Assembly (NCBI GenBank): GCA_963846165.1
Contig: CAWJUU010000005.1
Coordinates: 682,001 to 746,000 of the forward strand
Length of the DNA stretch: 64,000 nt
DNA from: WHSW01 sp963846165
GTDB taxonomy: Bacteria > Actinomycetota > Thermoleophilia > Solirubrobacterales > 70-9
Direction: 5' to 3'
The stretch's first letter is position 1. Every line of letters begins with the position of its first letter. The position numbers and the translations under genes are program-made. Positions 8,226-16,505 of the stretch are shown here, one piece after another. Below the pieces are notes generated by a model. It was not told the DNA's origin. It did no database searches and saw nothing but the letters and a program-made list of their open reading frames with translations.

Positions 8226-8918
8226 TTCTCGGCCGGCACCACGGCCAAGACCAAGGCCAAGTTCGACGCCCTGCTCGAGCGGCTTCTCAAGCGCCCCGAG
8301 AACGTTTAGATCCCGGACCAGTCGATCCAGGGATGGTCTGGGGCGGCGAGCGTGCTGCAGGAACTCTGGGAGGCCGCTGGGCTGCGGGCGCCGCCGAAGG
8401 GGTCGGCGTTTGCGCGCTCGGGCCACCACGCTCACGGGTCGTCTGGCGCCGAGGCCGTGGAGGCCTATCCCGGGCCCGAGCAGGCCTTGTCGGTGATCTG
8501 CGCCGAGAGCCCGAACCCCCGTAAACCACGCGCCTACATCAAGCTGGCGAGGCTGGTCCTTCGGCGCGCCGGACCCGTCGGGTTATCGAACCTGTGGGGG
8601 GATGAGCCCTGCGCCACCTGGCCCGTCCGCACGCCCCTGCCGTATCGTGGGCCGTGGGACACCCCGACCGCCCACCCGATCTTGGTCATCGGCAACACCA
8701 CGGACCCTGCGACACCGCACAAGAACTCCGTCAAGATGGCGAAGCAACTGGCCGACGCCCGCCTGCTCACCGTCCAAGGGTATGGGCACACGGCGTTGCT
8801 CAACCGGAGCACGTGCGCCAACGACTACACCGTCGCCTACCTGATCGATGGTGTCCTGCCGCCCGCCGGCACCATCTGCCCCCAGGACGCCGCGCCCTTC
8901 GGAGGCTCGAGCCCGTGA
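8226..8918 (+). pseudogene. TAP-family alpha/beta hydrolase, C-terminal remnant with in-frame stop
   Basis: The C-terminal TAP-like domain is clear: AYIKLARLVLRRAGPVGLSN, PCATWPV, HPILVIGNTTDPATPHKNSV (catalytic Asp region) and TVQGYGHTALLNRSTCAND (catalytic His). The same frame continues upstream as KTKAKFDALLERLLKRPENV but is cut by TAG at 8307-8309. The N-terminal two thirds with the nucleophile serine are absent, since full enzymes are about 500 aa. Its stop overlaps the start of the next gene (GTGA). Part of it might still be expressed from GTG 8352, but it cannot be an active hydrolase. Confidence 0.7.
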
Positions 8919-9451
8919 GCGACCGGGCCGCACGCACTGATGAGGCCGACCTCGGTGCGATCTTCGACGAGCACGTGGCGAGCGAGTTCGAGCTCAAGGA
9001 CGTCGATGCGACCATGCGCACGATGACCGAGGAGCCCTACGTGTTGCACGTCCCGGCGCTCACCGGAGCCTCCGGCGGCGAGGAGGTACGGCGGTTCTAC
9101 TCCACACGGTTCATCGGCCATACGCCGGCCGACGCCGTCCTGCATCCAATCTCGCGCACGGTCTCCGCGGATCGGGTGATCGACGAGTTCATCCTCGAGT
9201 TCACGCACGACGCCGAGATCCCGTTCATGCTCCCCGGTGTCGCCCCGACGGGACGAAAGGCGCGCGTCCCCACGGTCGTCGTGATGGGTTTCGAGGGCGA
9301 CAAGGTCGCCTACGAGCACATCTACTGGGATCAGGCCACCTTGCTCGCCCAGCTCGGCCTGCTCGACCCCTCTGGGCTCCCCATCGCCGGCGCCGAGCAG
9401 GCCGAGCGCCTGCTCGAGCTTGCGAGCGATGAACGGCCCCCAGCGGCATAA
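8915..9451 (+). CDS. NTF2/SnoaL-like family protein
   Basis: 178 aa from GTG at 8915. It has the NTF2-like pattern of a helical start (FDEHVASEFELKDVDATMRT), then strands and a conserved central block (GEEVRRFYSTRFIGHTPADA) and a C-terminal strand-helix (VVVMGFEGDKVAYEHIYWDQ). Family members are small cone-shaped hydrolases, isomerases or binding proteins; the substrate is not deducible. It is coupled to the hydrolase remnant by a GTGA overlap, so the two were probably once an operon. Confidence 0.75.
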   Translation: MSDRAARTDEADLGAIFDEHVASEFELKDVDATMRTMTEEPYVLHVPALTGASGGEEVRRFYSTRFIGHTPADAVLHPISRTVSADRVIDEFILEFTHDAEIPFMLPGVAPTGRKARVPTVVVMGFEGDKVAYEHIYWDQATLLAQLGLLDPSGLPIAGAEQAERLLELASDERPPAA

Positions 9452-9789
9452 AGCCGCGGCAGGCCGGATCGACCCGGGTTTCGGGCATTGCGAAGGGCGT
9501 CGCTGCCCGATCTGCGCGGCGTTGCTGACTCTCGAACCCTGCCGGAGGTGCGCAACCACAAGTGCCCGCTGCCGCTCGTCGCGCTAGACAGGGATGCCGC
9601 TTCGCAGGGCAAGCGCAAGCTTCACCGACGGCTGCGATTGGCGCTTCTTCGCCCACGAGGCCAATAAGGCGCCAAGTCCAAGTGGTTGCGCAATCGTGAA
9701 GCGCAGGCGGCGACATTCCATCGAACGTCCCGGAGGCCCTTCGATAGCGGCTGATCGGGGACGTTCGTCGACCAGCGTAGGATCGACGG

Positions 9790-10236
9790 GTGCAGTCCGG
9801 CGAGCTGACCCTCGAGATGAAGCGCGTCCTTTCGGCCGCGCCCCCCGTCGTGTTCGCGGCCTTCAGCGAGCCGAGCGAGCTGGCAAAGTGGTGGGGGCCC
9901 CGGGGCTTCAGCATCCCGAGCGTGGATATCGACCCCCGCGTCGGAGGGACGTATCGGATCGAGATGCAGCCACCGGAGGGTGCCCGCTTCTATTTGACCG
10001 GAGAGTTCCGGGCAGTTGATCCGCCCGCCCGCCTCGCATACACGTTCGCATGGGAGGACCCGGACCCCGACGACGTCGAGAACCTGGTCGGTCTGTCGTT
10101 CCGCGACCTCGGCGAAACGACGGAGGTCGTCTTCACTCAGGCCCCGTTTAAGACCGAGGCGCGCCGTCGACTTCACCGCGACGGTTGGACGGACAGCTTC
10201 GACAAGCTGGAGCGCCTCTTCGCCGTCGGAGCTTGA
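9790..10236 (+). CDS. SRPBCC/AHSA1-family protein
   Basis: 148 aa. The AHSA1-type helix-grip pattern is complete: VLSAAPPVVFAAFSEPSELA, KWWGPRGFSIPSVDIDPRVG, GTYRIEMQPPEG, GEFRAVDPPARLAYTFAWED and the terminal helix HRDGWTDSFDKLERLF. These domains bind hydrophobic ligands, and many in Actinobacteria accompany ArsR regulators, though none is adjacent here. The GTG start has AGGA upstream. A small hairpin (TTTCGC/GCGAAA) lies about 30 bases after the stop and may end transcription. Confidence 0.85.
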   Translation: MQSGELTLEMKRVLSAAPPVVFAAFSEPSELAKWWGPRGFSIPSVDIDPRVGGTYRIEMQPPEGARFYLTGEFRAVDPPARLAYTFAWEDPDPDDVENLVGLSFRDLGETTEVVFTQAPFKTEARRRLHRDGWTDSFDKLERLFAVGA

Positions 10237-10338
10237 GGCCGGGCGCCCGGATCGCCTCTGCTGCATTTCGCGTGAAGCGAAAGCGAAAGACCGCCCTCCC
10301 GATCCAGCGACGAGCGGCAGGGGGTCTAGACTCGGCCA

Positions 10339-10680
10339 ATCCCCGCCGATCGCAAGCAGATCGCCCGCGACTCCTATGCCGCCTTTGCGACCGGCGACCG
10401 ACGGTTCTTTGAACGGCGCCTGAGCCACGGTTTTATCTTCTCCGCACCTCCAGACCCCAAACTCGACCGTGCCGGGTACTTCGAGCGGTGTTGGCCGGGG
10501 GCGGGGCGGGGTGGTGACTTCGATTTCGTACGGCTGATCGAGTCGGGCGACGAGGTGATCATCACCTACGAGGCCGACATCTCCGGCGGCGGCCGAGGAC
10601 GGAACACCGAAATCATGACTTTCGACGACGAGGACAAGATCATCCGCACGGAGGTCTACTTCGGCTGGAACCTCGAGTAG
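10339..10680 (+). CDS. NTF2/SnoaL-like protein with apparent ATC start
   Basis: 113 aa, clearly coding: PADRKQIARDSYAAFATGDR, FFERRLSHGFIFSAPPDPKL, DRAGYFERCWPGAG, FVRLIESGDEVIITYEADIS, IMTFDDEDKIIRTEVYFGWN. This is a complete SnoaL-like domain. No ATG, GTG, TTG or CTG exists between the upstream in-frame TAG and the conserved N-terminus. The codon in the expected start position is ATC at 10339. It is either a rare start, an ATG changed by mutation or sequence error, or a pseudogene. An ATG-based gene caller would miss it. Confidence 0.6.
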   Translation: MPADRKQIARDSYAAFATGDRRFFERRLSHGFIFSAPPDPKLDRAGYFERCWPGAGRGGDFDFVRLIESGDEVIITYEADISGGGRGRNTEIMTFDDEDKIIRTEVYFGWNLE

Positions 10681-10834
10681 GCGCTCCCGCTCCTCGCCGC
10701 GCGGAGGGACAGCGAGCCGGAGGCGCGGCAGGACGTCTGCCTCCGTCCAAAATCTGGTATTTCCTCGCCGGGACGCGGGGCAATCGCTCTCCGTGCAAGC
10801 ACAACGGCATGCATTCCTCGGGAATCCCCCCGAG

Positions 10835-11452
10835 TCAGGGCGAGACGGCGGCGCCGAGCGAGTCGGCAGCGAGGAACTTGGGCGCGCCATCCTCGTAGAA
10901 CACATCGAGCTCGGTGATCTCGAACCCGGCGTCGCGCAGCAGGTCAGGGATCTCGCGTGTCAGGTGACAGCCTCCGAAAACCCGCTTCTGCATGGGCTCG
11001 AGGCGATGCTGCCAGCGGCGCACCCCCTCGTCAGGCGCTAAGCCATGCTCGACGAAGCGCAGCGTGCCGTTGGGCTTGAGCACGCGCCGAATCTCGCCCA
11101 GCGCCTGCTCGAGATCGGGGATGGTGCACATCGTCCAGGTCGAGAGCGCGGTGTCGAAGCTGTCGTCCTCGAACGGCAGCGACTGTCCGTCGAGGCCCGA
11201 CCGTTCGACCGGAATGCTCGATGCCCACAGGCGTTTGGCGGCTAGCTTCCAGCCGAGGTCGGCCGGCTCCACCGCCGCGACCCGCGTCACCGAGTCCGGG
11301 TAGAACGGGACGTTGAGGCCCGAGCCGAATCCGATCTCGACGACCTCGCCCTCGAGCCGGTCGCAGACGCGCTCTCGCAGCGGGGCGGCTGCCTTCATCC
11401 CGCAGGCGACGTTGACGATCCGGGGCAGGACTTGATCGCCGTAGAAACCCAT
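10835..11452 (-). CDS. class I SAM-dependent methyltransferase
   Basis: 205 aa from ATG 11452; the frame is open to 11644, but the extension looks non-coding. Motif I is VVEIGFGSGLNVPFYPD (residues about 40-56). The acidic motif is AAVEPAD, motif II region LPFEDDSFDTALSTWTMCTI and motif III RVLKPNGTLRFVEHGLAP. These are hallmarks of the Methyltransf_11 group that includes UbiE/PmtA-like enzymes. The substrate is unknown. It stands alone with long flanking spacers. Confidence 0.85.
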   Translation of the reverse strand: MGFYGDQVLPRIVNVACGMKAAAPLRERVCDRLEGEVVEIGFGSGLNVPFYPDSVTRVAAVEPADLGWKLAAKRLWASSIPVERSGLDGQSLPFEDDSFDTALSTWTMCTIPDLEQALGEIRRVLKPNGTLRFVEHGLAPDEGVRRWQHRLEPMQKRVFGGCHLTREIPDLLRDAGFEITELDVFYEDGAPKFLAADSLGAAVSP

Positions 11453-11946
11453 TTCGGCCCACAGTCTCGCCGATCGGGCTGTCGTTACACCGCGACAGGC
11501 TGTCGATCCAAGGCACGTCATGCGACTTGCGGGCGCCCCGCGCTGCTCGAACCTCAGAGGAGCGGTGCTGCTCCCTTTCGCGCAAAGGAGGAGCCGGGAC
11601 ACGAGGTCCAAGACACTCGCGTGTCGTCCATCCGGGCGTCTCAACGAATGCGCAGAAGCGCTCGCTTTGCATGGGGAGCCGGCCGGCTAGCGTTCGGTGG
11701 CGGCGTCCTCGTCGAGGATCCTCCTGAGCGTTTCTCCTGACCGGCTCAGCACCCTGCGACCGCCGGGCCGGACGATCCGGAACCGGAGCCGCGTCAACGG
11801 TCCGGAGCGGCGGCTTCAAGGTCATCACCGCAGGATCGTCGGACCGGGAAGGCTGGTGGCGCGCAGAGTGCGCCGATTCGGATTCGAGCCTCGGATCTCT
11901 CGCAGCCCCCAGTTGCGGCCGGCTTGGGAGGGCGTAGCCTGGGTGC
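11453..11946. other. intergenic region without recognised gene
   Basis: No supported gene. It holds a hairpin at about 11571-11590 (CTCC-TTT / AAA-GGAG), a GCTTTGCATGG segment near 11665 that resembles the hairpin after the GT2 gene at 59214, and copy 2 of the 38-bp repeat at 11856-11893. It probably contains the promoter of the LuxR gene. Confidence 0.5.
11856..11893 (+). repeat. 38-bp dispersed repeat, copy 2
   Basis: Matches 8085-8122 at 34 of 38 positions in the same orientation. It lies 54 bases upstream of the LuxR-type regulator start. Confidence 0.7.
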
Positions 11947-14733
11947 ATGCTGCTCGGCCGCGGTTCAGAGCTCGGGCAGATCGGCCGCCTGGTTGCCGAC
12001 GCCCGCGAGGGGCACGGCCGCGCGCTGCTGATCGTCGGCGAGCCGGGGATCGGCAAGACCTCGCTGCTGGCGGAGGCGGTCGCCCAGGCCGGCGATCTGC
12101 GCGTGATCGAGGCCGAGGCGGTGGAGGCGGAGGCGAACCTGCCCTATGCGCTGCTCGGGGAGACCGTCGCGCCGTTGTTGGAGGGGCTTGCTGAGCTCCC
12201 CGAGCCTCAGGCCAACGCGGTCAGGGCCGCGCTCGCCCTCGGGCCGTCGCCGGGCGTGGCAGGCGACCGCTTCGCCACCTGTGCGGCGTTTCTGAGCCTG
12301 CTCACCCGCGCCGCCGAGCCGCAGCCGCTGCTGGTGGTCGTCGACGATGCCCAGTGGCTCGACTCGCCCTCGGCCGAGTGCCTGGCCTATGCGGCACGAC
12401 GTCTCGCCGGCACCCGGGTGTCGCTGCTGGCGGCCTCGCGGCCGAGCAGCGAGGGACCGCTGCTCGGCTCCTCCGTTCTGGAGCGCCTCAACCTCTCGGG
12501 CCTGGGCCGCGATGACGCCCGCGCGCTGCTGAGTGCGTCAGCACCCGAGGCCACATCAAGCGTCGTCGCCTCCCTGCTCGAGATCGCGGCGGGCAATCCC
12601 CTGGCGCTGCGTGAGCTGCCGGCGCAGCTGACCGAGGACCAACGGCTCGGGCGGATGCCGATCGACCATGTTCCGGTGACCGGCGCAGCCCTTCTCGATG
12701 CGTTCGAATCGCGGCTTGCGGCGCTCGCCCCCGGCGATCGCGCCGCCGTCGTGGTCGCGTCCGCGGCGGTGGATCGGGAGCTTGCGCCCGTCGTCGGAGC
12801 GTGCCGCGATCTGGGGATCGAAACCAGCGCTCTCGAGCGCGCCGAGACGGCCGGCGTGCTGATCATCGGCGAGGGGCGGCTCGGCTTCGCCCACCCGCTG
12901 TTGAAGGCGGTCGCCTACGAGCGGAGCGGCGCGGCCGAGCGAAGGCGCGCCCACGCAGCGCTTGCCGGCCACTGCGGCCTCGACGCTCGCGCCTGGCACT
13001 TGGCGGCGGCGACAGTCGGTCCGGATGCTGAGGTCGCCGATCTGCTCGATGGCGCCGCTCGCAGGGCAATCGCTCGCGGAGCCCACAGCGTCGCTGCGGA
13101 CGCCCTCCAGCGAGCCGCGGGCTTCAGCGAGGACGCCGAGACGGGCTCCCGCAGACTGTACGGAGCCGCCCTGGCAGCGGCGATCGGCGGGGCTTATGAC
13201 CGCTGCGCCGCGATGCTCGAGCCGCTAGCCGAGATCGACGAACCGCTCCTGCGGGCGAACATCCGGCACACCCTCGCGATCGTGACGATGACGGGAGGTC
13301 TGCGCTTCGCCCCCGACGCCCATGCCCGGTTGCGAGACGAAGCCGAGCTGATCCTCCCGATCGACCCGGCCGCGGCGGCGGCGATGCTTGCCGATGCCGC
13401 ACTGCTCGCGGGGGTCTCGGGCCAGCTCAGCGCGGGAGCTCCCGCAGCCCGCCGCGCCGCAGCCGTACTTCCCGACAGCGGTTCGCGAATGATCCGTTGC
13501 CGTGTCCACGCCCTGTCCGGGATCGCCACGGCGCTGACCGGCGACGGTGGGAGCGCGCGGGAGAGCCTCGACGAGGCCGGGCGCCTGCTGGCCGAGATCG
13601 ATTCGCTTTCGCCCGGGACGCAATCTGCTGTGTTGGGACTCCACGCAAGGGTCTGCACCGGCCAGGAGCGAAGGCTGCGGACCGAGATCGGGCGTCTGCT
13701 CGAGATGGCGCGCGAGACCGACACATTCGGGCTGCTCCCGTACCTGCTGGGGGTGTCGGCGGACGCCGCCTATCGCGTCGGGGACTGGGAGGCGGCCGCT
13801 GATCATTCGGCGTCGGTGACTCTCGCGGAGGAGTACGGGCAACGCGGCATCCTTCCGTTCTGCCTCGCCGTCAGCGGGCGGCTTCGCGCTGCCCGAGGAG
13901 AGACGGCGCAGGCGAGGGCCGAGCTCGAGCGGGGAATCGCCGTCGCGCAGGAGGTCGGCTCGGTCATGGTGGTCGATTGGGGCCGGGCTGCGCTCGGCTT
14001 CCTCGAGCTCGGGCTTGGCCGAGCGGAGGCCGCGATTGCCGAGCTCGAGCTGGTCGAGGCCTCGACCGCGAGGTCCGGCCTCGAAGACCCGGCCTTCGTG
14101 CCCTGGGCTCCCGACCTGGTCGAGGCCTACCTCAGGGCCGGCCGTGTTGCGGACGCCGAGCTGGCGTCCTCCTCGCTCGATCGCAGGGCGAAGCGAGCCG
14201 CCGTGCCGCTTGCGCTCGCCTTCGCCGCTCGCTGCCGCGGGCTGGTCGCGCAAGGAGGCTTCGAAGCTCACTTCGACGAAGCCCTCACCCAGCATGACCG
14301 TGCCGATGCCCCGTTCGAGACCGCGCGTACCCTGCTCGCCTACGGCTCGCGCCTGCACCGCGCCCGCCGCCGAGTCGACGGCCGCAAGCGGCTGCGCGCG
14401 GCGCTGGAGATCTTCGAGCGGCTTGGAGCCCGGCCATGGGTCGAGCGCACGATCGCCGAGCTGACGGCGGCGGGTGCGATCCACCGCGATCCGATCGCCG
14501 ACCCGGATGAGCTCAGCCCTCAGGAGGTCAGGGTGGCGATGGCCGTCGCCGAGGGCGCAACCAACAAGCAGGTGGCGGCGGGGCTGTTCCTGAGCCCGAA
14601 GACGATCGACTTCCATCTCGGCCGCGTCTATCGCAAGCTCGGCATCCATTCCCGCACCGAGCTGGCCGCACTCGTCGCCAAGGGCACTCTTGGCGACCCC
14701 TCCGGCAAGTCCCAACGCGGGCGCCAGGCTTGA
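11947..14733 (+). CDS. LAL-type LuxR regulator with AAA ATPase domain
   Basis: 928 aa. The N-terminal AAA_16-like ATPase has Walker A GEPGIGKT (31-38) and Walker B VVVDDAQWLD (131-140). A long helical, TPR-like middle is followed by a C-terminal LuxR HTH (ELSPQEVRVAMAVAEGATNK, QVAAGLFLSPKTIDFHLGRV, YRKLGIHSRTELAAL). This is the MalT/LAL architecture and length: ATP- and ligand-dependent transcription activators. The partner is unknown. It is closely paralogous to the gene at 16506-19275, sharing the 'YGSRLHRARRRV' and HTH segments nearly word for word. Confidence 0.9.
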   Translation: MLLGRGSELGQIGRLVADAREGHGRALLIVGEPGIGKTSLLAEAVAQAGDLRVIEAEAVEAEANLPYALLGETVAPLLEGLAELPEPQANAVRAALALGPSPGVAGDRFATCAAFLSLLTRAAEPQPLLVVVDDAQWLDSPSAECLAYAARRLAGTRVSLLAASRPSSEGPLLGSSVLERLNLSGLGRDDARALLSASAPEATSSVVASLLEIAAGNPLALRELPAQLTEDQRLGRMPIDHVPVTGAALLDAFESRLAALAPGDRAAVVVASAAVDRELAPVVGACRDLGIETSALERAETAGVLIIGEGRLGFAHPLLKAVAYERSGAAERRRAHAALAGHCGLDARAWHLAAATVGPDAEVADLLDGAARRAIARGAHSVAADALQRAAGFSEDAETGSRRLYGAALAAAIGGAYDRCAAMLEPLAEIDEPLLRANIRHTLAIVTMTGGLRFAPDAHARLRDEAELILPIDPAAAAAMLADAALLAGVSGQLSAGAPAARRAAAVLPDSGSRMIRCRVHALSGIATALTGDGGSARESLDEAGRLLAEIDSLSPGTQSAVLGLHARVCTGQERRLRTEIGRLLEMARETDTFGLLPYLLGVSADAAYRVGDWEAAADHSASVTLAEEYGQRGILPFCLAVSGRLRAARGETAQARAELERGIAVAQEVGSVMVVDWGRAALGFLELGLGRAEAAIAELELVEASTARSGLEDPAFVPWAPDLVEAYLRAGRVADAELASSSLDRRAKRAAVPLALAFAARCRGLVAQGGFEAHFDEALTQHDRADAPFETARTLLAYGSRLHRARRRVDGRKRLRAALEIFERLGARPWVERTIAELTAAGAIHRDPIADPDELSPQEVRVAMAVAEGATNKQVAAGLFLSPKTIDFHLGRVYRKLGIHSRTELAALVAKGTLGDPSGKSQRGRQA

Positions 14734-14794
14734 CGAAGAACTCGCCGGGTGAGGTACCCGATCGGTGGTGCGATCGAGGCGATAGGGTCGCGTC

Positions 14795-15067
14795 ATGACC
14801 GGTCGCGACCCGATCGAGGGTCTGCCGCGCAAGCAGGGCCCCGGATGGAAGACCTACGTGCTCGGCATCGCGCTGGTGCTCTCGCTGATCCTGGTCGTGC
14901 AGAACTTCCAGAAGGTCACGGTCGATTTCCTCTTCGTCGAGACCGAGACTCCGCTGATCGTCGCACTGCTGATCGCCGGCGCCCTCGGCGCGCTGATCGG
15001 CTGGGCCTGGCCACACGTGCGCCGCGGCCGCCGCCAGGAGAAGCAGCTCGAGAAGGGCCGCGAGTAG
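14795..15067 (+). CDS. LapA-domain (DUF1049) membrane protein
   Basis: 90 aa. Two membrane helices (WKTYVLGIALVLSLILVVQN; LIVALLIAGALGALIGWAWP) are separated by a short FQKVTVDFLFVETETP hairpin, the LapA/DUF1049 pattern. A basic cytoplasmic tail follows (RRGRRQEKQLEKGRE). Family members in proteobacteria act in LPS assembly; in Actinobacteria the role is unknown. The ATG at 14795 follows the LuxR gene by 61 bases. Confidence 0.85.
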   Translation: MTGRDPIEGLPRKQGPGWKTYVLGIALVLSLILVVQNFQKVTVDFLFVETETPLIVALLIAGALGALIGWAWPHVRRGRRQEKQLEKGRE

Positions 15068-15093
15068 GACGGAAACCCCGCGGCGATCGACCC

Positions 15094-15348
15094 CTACCGG
15101 CGCGCTTGCGCCACGCGAGGAACGTTATGGCCGTGTATGCGGGGGTTCGTTACCGACGTCTCCGAGCTGTCGGGTGGTCTCGACGCCGTGGGCCGCGGCC
15201 CGCGCAGAACGTCCTCCAGCGCGGGGGCTGAGGTCGCTCCGAGCTCGCCGGCTGTGCGAGCGAAGCGCTCCGTCCCCGCACCCGGGGTGAAGACCACGAA
15301 CGCGCGCGCCTCGTCGTCCGATTCGATGCGAACGGTGTGCGAGGTCAA
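15094..15348 (-). CDS. hypothetical protein, C-terminal cupin-like fragment
   Basis: 84 aa. The first 40 residues (HTVRIESDDEARAFVVFTPG, GTERFARTAGELG) resemble the last strands and tail of small cupin proteins ('H.....E.AR.LV.FTPGG.E.F'), but the metal-binding cupin motif itself is missing. The C-terminal half is low-complexity. It is probably a truncated remnant, although expression as a short protein cannot be ruled out. Confidence 0.35.
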   Translation of the reverse strand: MTSHTVRIESDDEARAFVVFTPGAGTERFARTAGELGATSAPALEDVLRGPRPTASRPPDSSETSVTNPRIHGHNVPRVAQARR

Positions 15349-15375
15349 CGCGGAGCTCTAGCCCGGCCCTCTGGG

Positions 15376-16260
15376 CTAGATGCGCACCCCGTATTCGATC
15401 CCCAGGTAGGCGTCGTCGCTCGCACTCAGCCCGGCGCCCGTGTTGTCGACCTCGATCGCGATCAGCTGGGTGGAGACGAGGACGAACTGGTCGGTGGTGC
15501 AGAACTCCTGGCCAGCCGGAACCGTGCAGGAGAGCCCGGTGTCGAGGATCGCGGACGAGGGCGAGCCGCGGCGCACGAGCGAGAAGGTCCGCGACTCGCC
15601 CGCCGCCGGGGCGGTCTCCAGCCACACGAACAACCTGCCGAACTCGCCGGTCTCGTTAGGGGTAGCCATCTGCACCTCAGCCATGTCGGGGTCCGCGGCA
15701 CCGCGGCCGCTAACCGGGCCGAAGAGCAGGTCCCCGCCGGTTCCGATGTCTCGAAGCTGCGCGAAGGTGCCGCCGCGGACCGGCAGCGCGAGGCCGTCGC
15801 CGAGCGGATCGACGTCCTCGGGGTCGATCGATCCCGTCTCGAGGTCGAGGCCGGTAAGCGATCCGTTCGCGACATCGGCGCCGGTGAGCGATCCGTTCGT
15901 AACCTCGGCGCCGGTGAGCGAGCCGTTCGCGATTTGGGCCGCCCCGAGCGCGCCGTCCGCGACCTCGGCGGCGCCCAGCGACCGATCAGCGACATCCGCT
16001 CCGCTGAGCGTCCCGTCCCCGACCTCGGCGCTCCCGAGGGCTCCGTCGGCGACCTCCGATGAGCCGACGGCGTTAGTCTCGATGTCTACGCCACGGACAT
16101 CGTCGTCCTTGAGCTCCTGGGAGCGGACGCTGCCGTTTTCGATCGCCCGCTCGTCCACGCTGTTCTTGGCCAGCGCCCAGGCGCCGCCCCCGAGCGCGAG
16201 GAAGACGGCCAACGTCGACATCGCGTCGGCGTAGCCGACCCGGCTGGCGCGGGAACTCAC
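15376..16260 (-). CDS. secreted/membrane-anchored decapeptide-repeat protein
   Basis: 294 aa from GTG 16260. The N-terminus SSRASRVGYADAMSTLAVFL continues into a helix, typical of exported Solirubrobacterales proteins. Residues about 35-160 contain some twelve imperfect ten-residue units of the type (A/V)(D/N)GSLTGA(E/D)V, matching a 30-base period in the DNA at 15840-16080. The C-terminal domain (about 170-294) is beta-rich with two cysteines (LSCTVPAGQEFC). It is probably a surface beta-helix protein. Function unknown. A longer reading to 16461 is less likely. Confidence 0.7.
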   Translation of the reverse strand: MSSRASRVGYADAMSTLAVFLALGGGAWALAKNSVDERAIENGSVRSQELKDDDVRGVDIETNAVGSSEVADGALGSAEVGDGTLSGADVADRSLGAAEVADGALGAAQIANGSLTGAEVTNGSLTGADVANGSLTGLDLETGSIDPEDVDPLGDGLALPVRGGTFAQLRDIGTGGDLLFGPVSGRGAADPDMAEVQMATPNETGEFGRLFVWLETAPAAGESRTFSLVRRGSPSSAILDTGLSCTVPAGQEFCTTDQFVLVSTQLIAIEVDNTGAGLSASDDAYLGIEYGVRI

Positions 16261-16505
16261 CTGAGCTTCGAGAACACGCCCAGCAACGCGATCCGCCGCC
16301 GGCTCGGAGCCGTCGAGGGCCGGCGCCGTGGGGCACGCGGCGTCGCCGCGGGCCTCGCGTCGGGCGTGAACAGGTTCACCATCGCTCTGACCATGTGAAC
16401 GACCGTACGCGCTGAGCGCGAGAAAAGCACCGGGCGAACACCTAGTTCGAACCGGTACCACGGCGCTTGCCGAACCGAGCCCGCTCTCCTACTGTTGTCG
16501 CTTGC

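Noticed and set aside
9429..9587. 52-codon Cys-rich frame (GHCEGRRCPICAALL, EPCRRC)
   Set aside because: It overlaps the end of the NTF2 gene, has no ribosome site and no recognised family; chance frames in such GC-rich DNA often look Cys/Arg-rich.
13225..14832. 535-codon open frame antisense to the first LuxR gene
   Set aside because: An Arg/Pro/Gly-rich shadow frame of the real gene, without domains. The same reasoning removes the 807-codon antisense frame at 49218-51641 and the 686-codon frame extending upstream of 36810.
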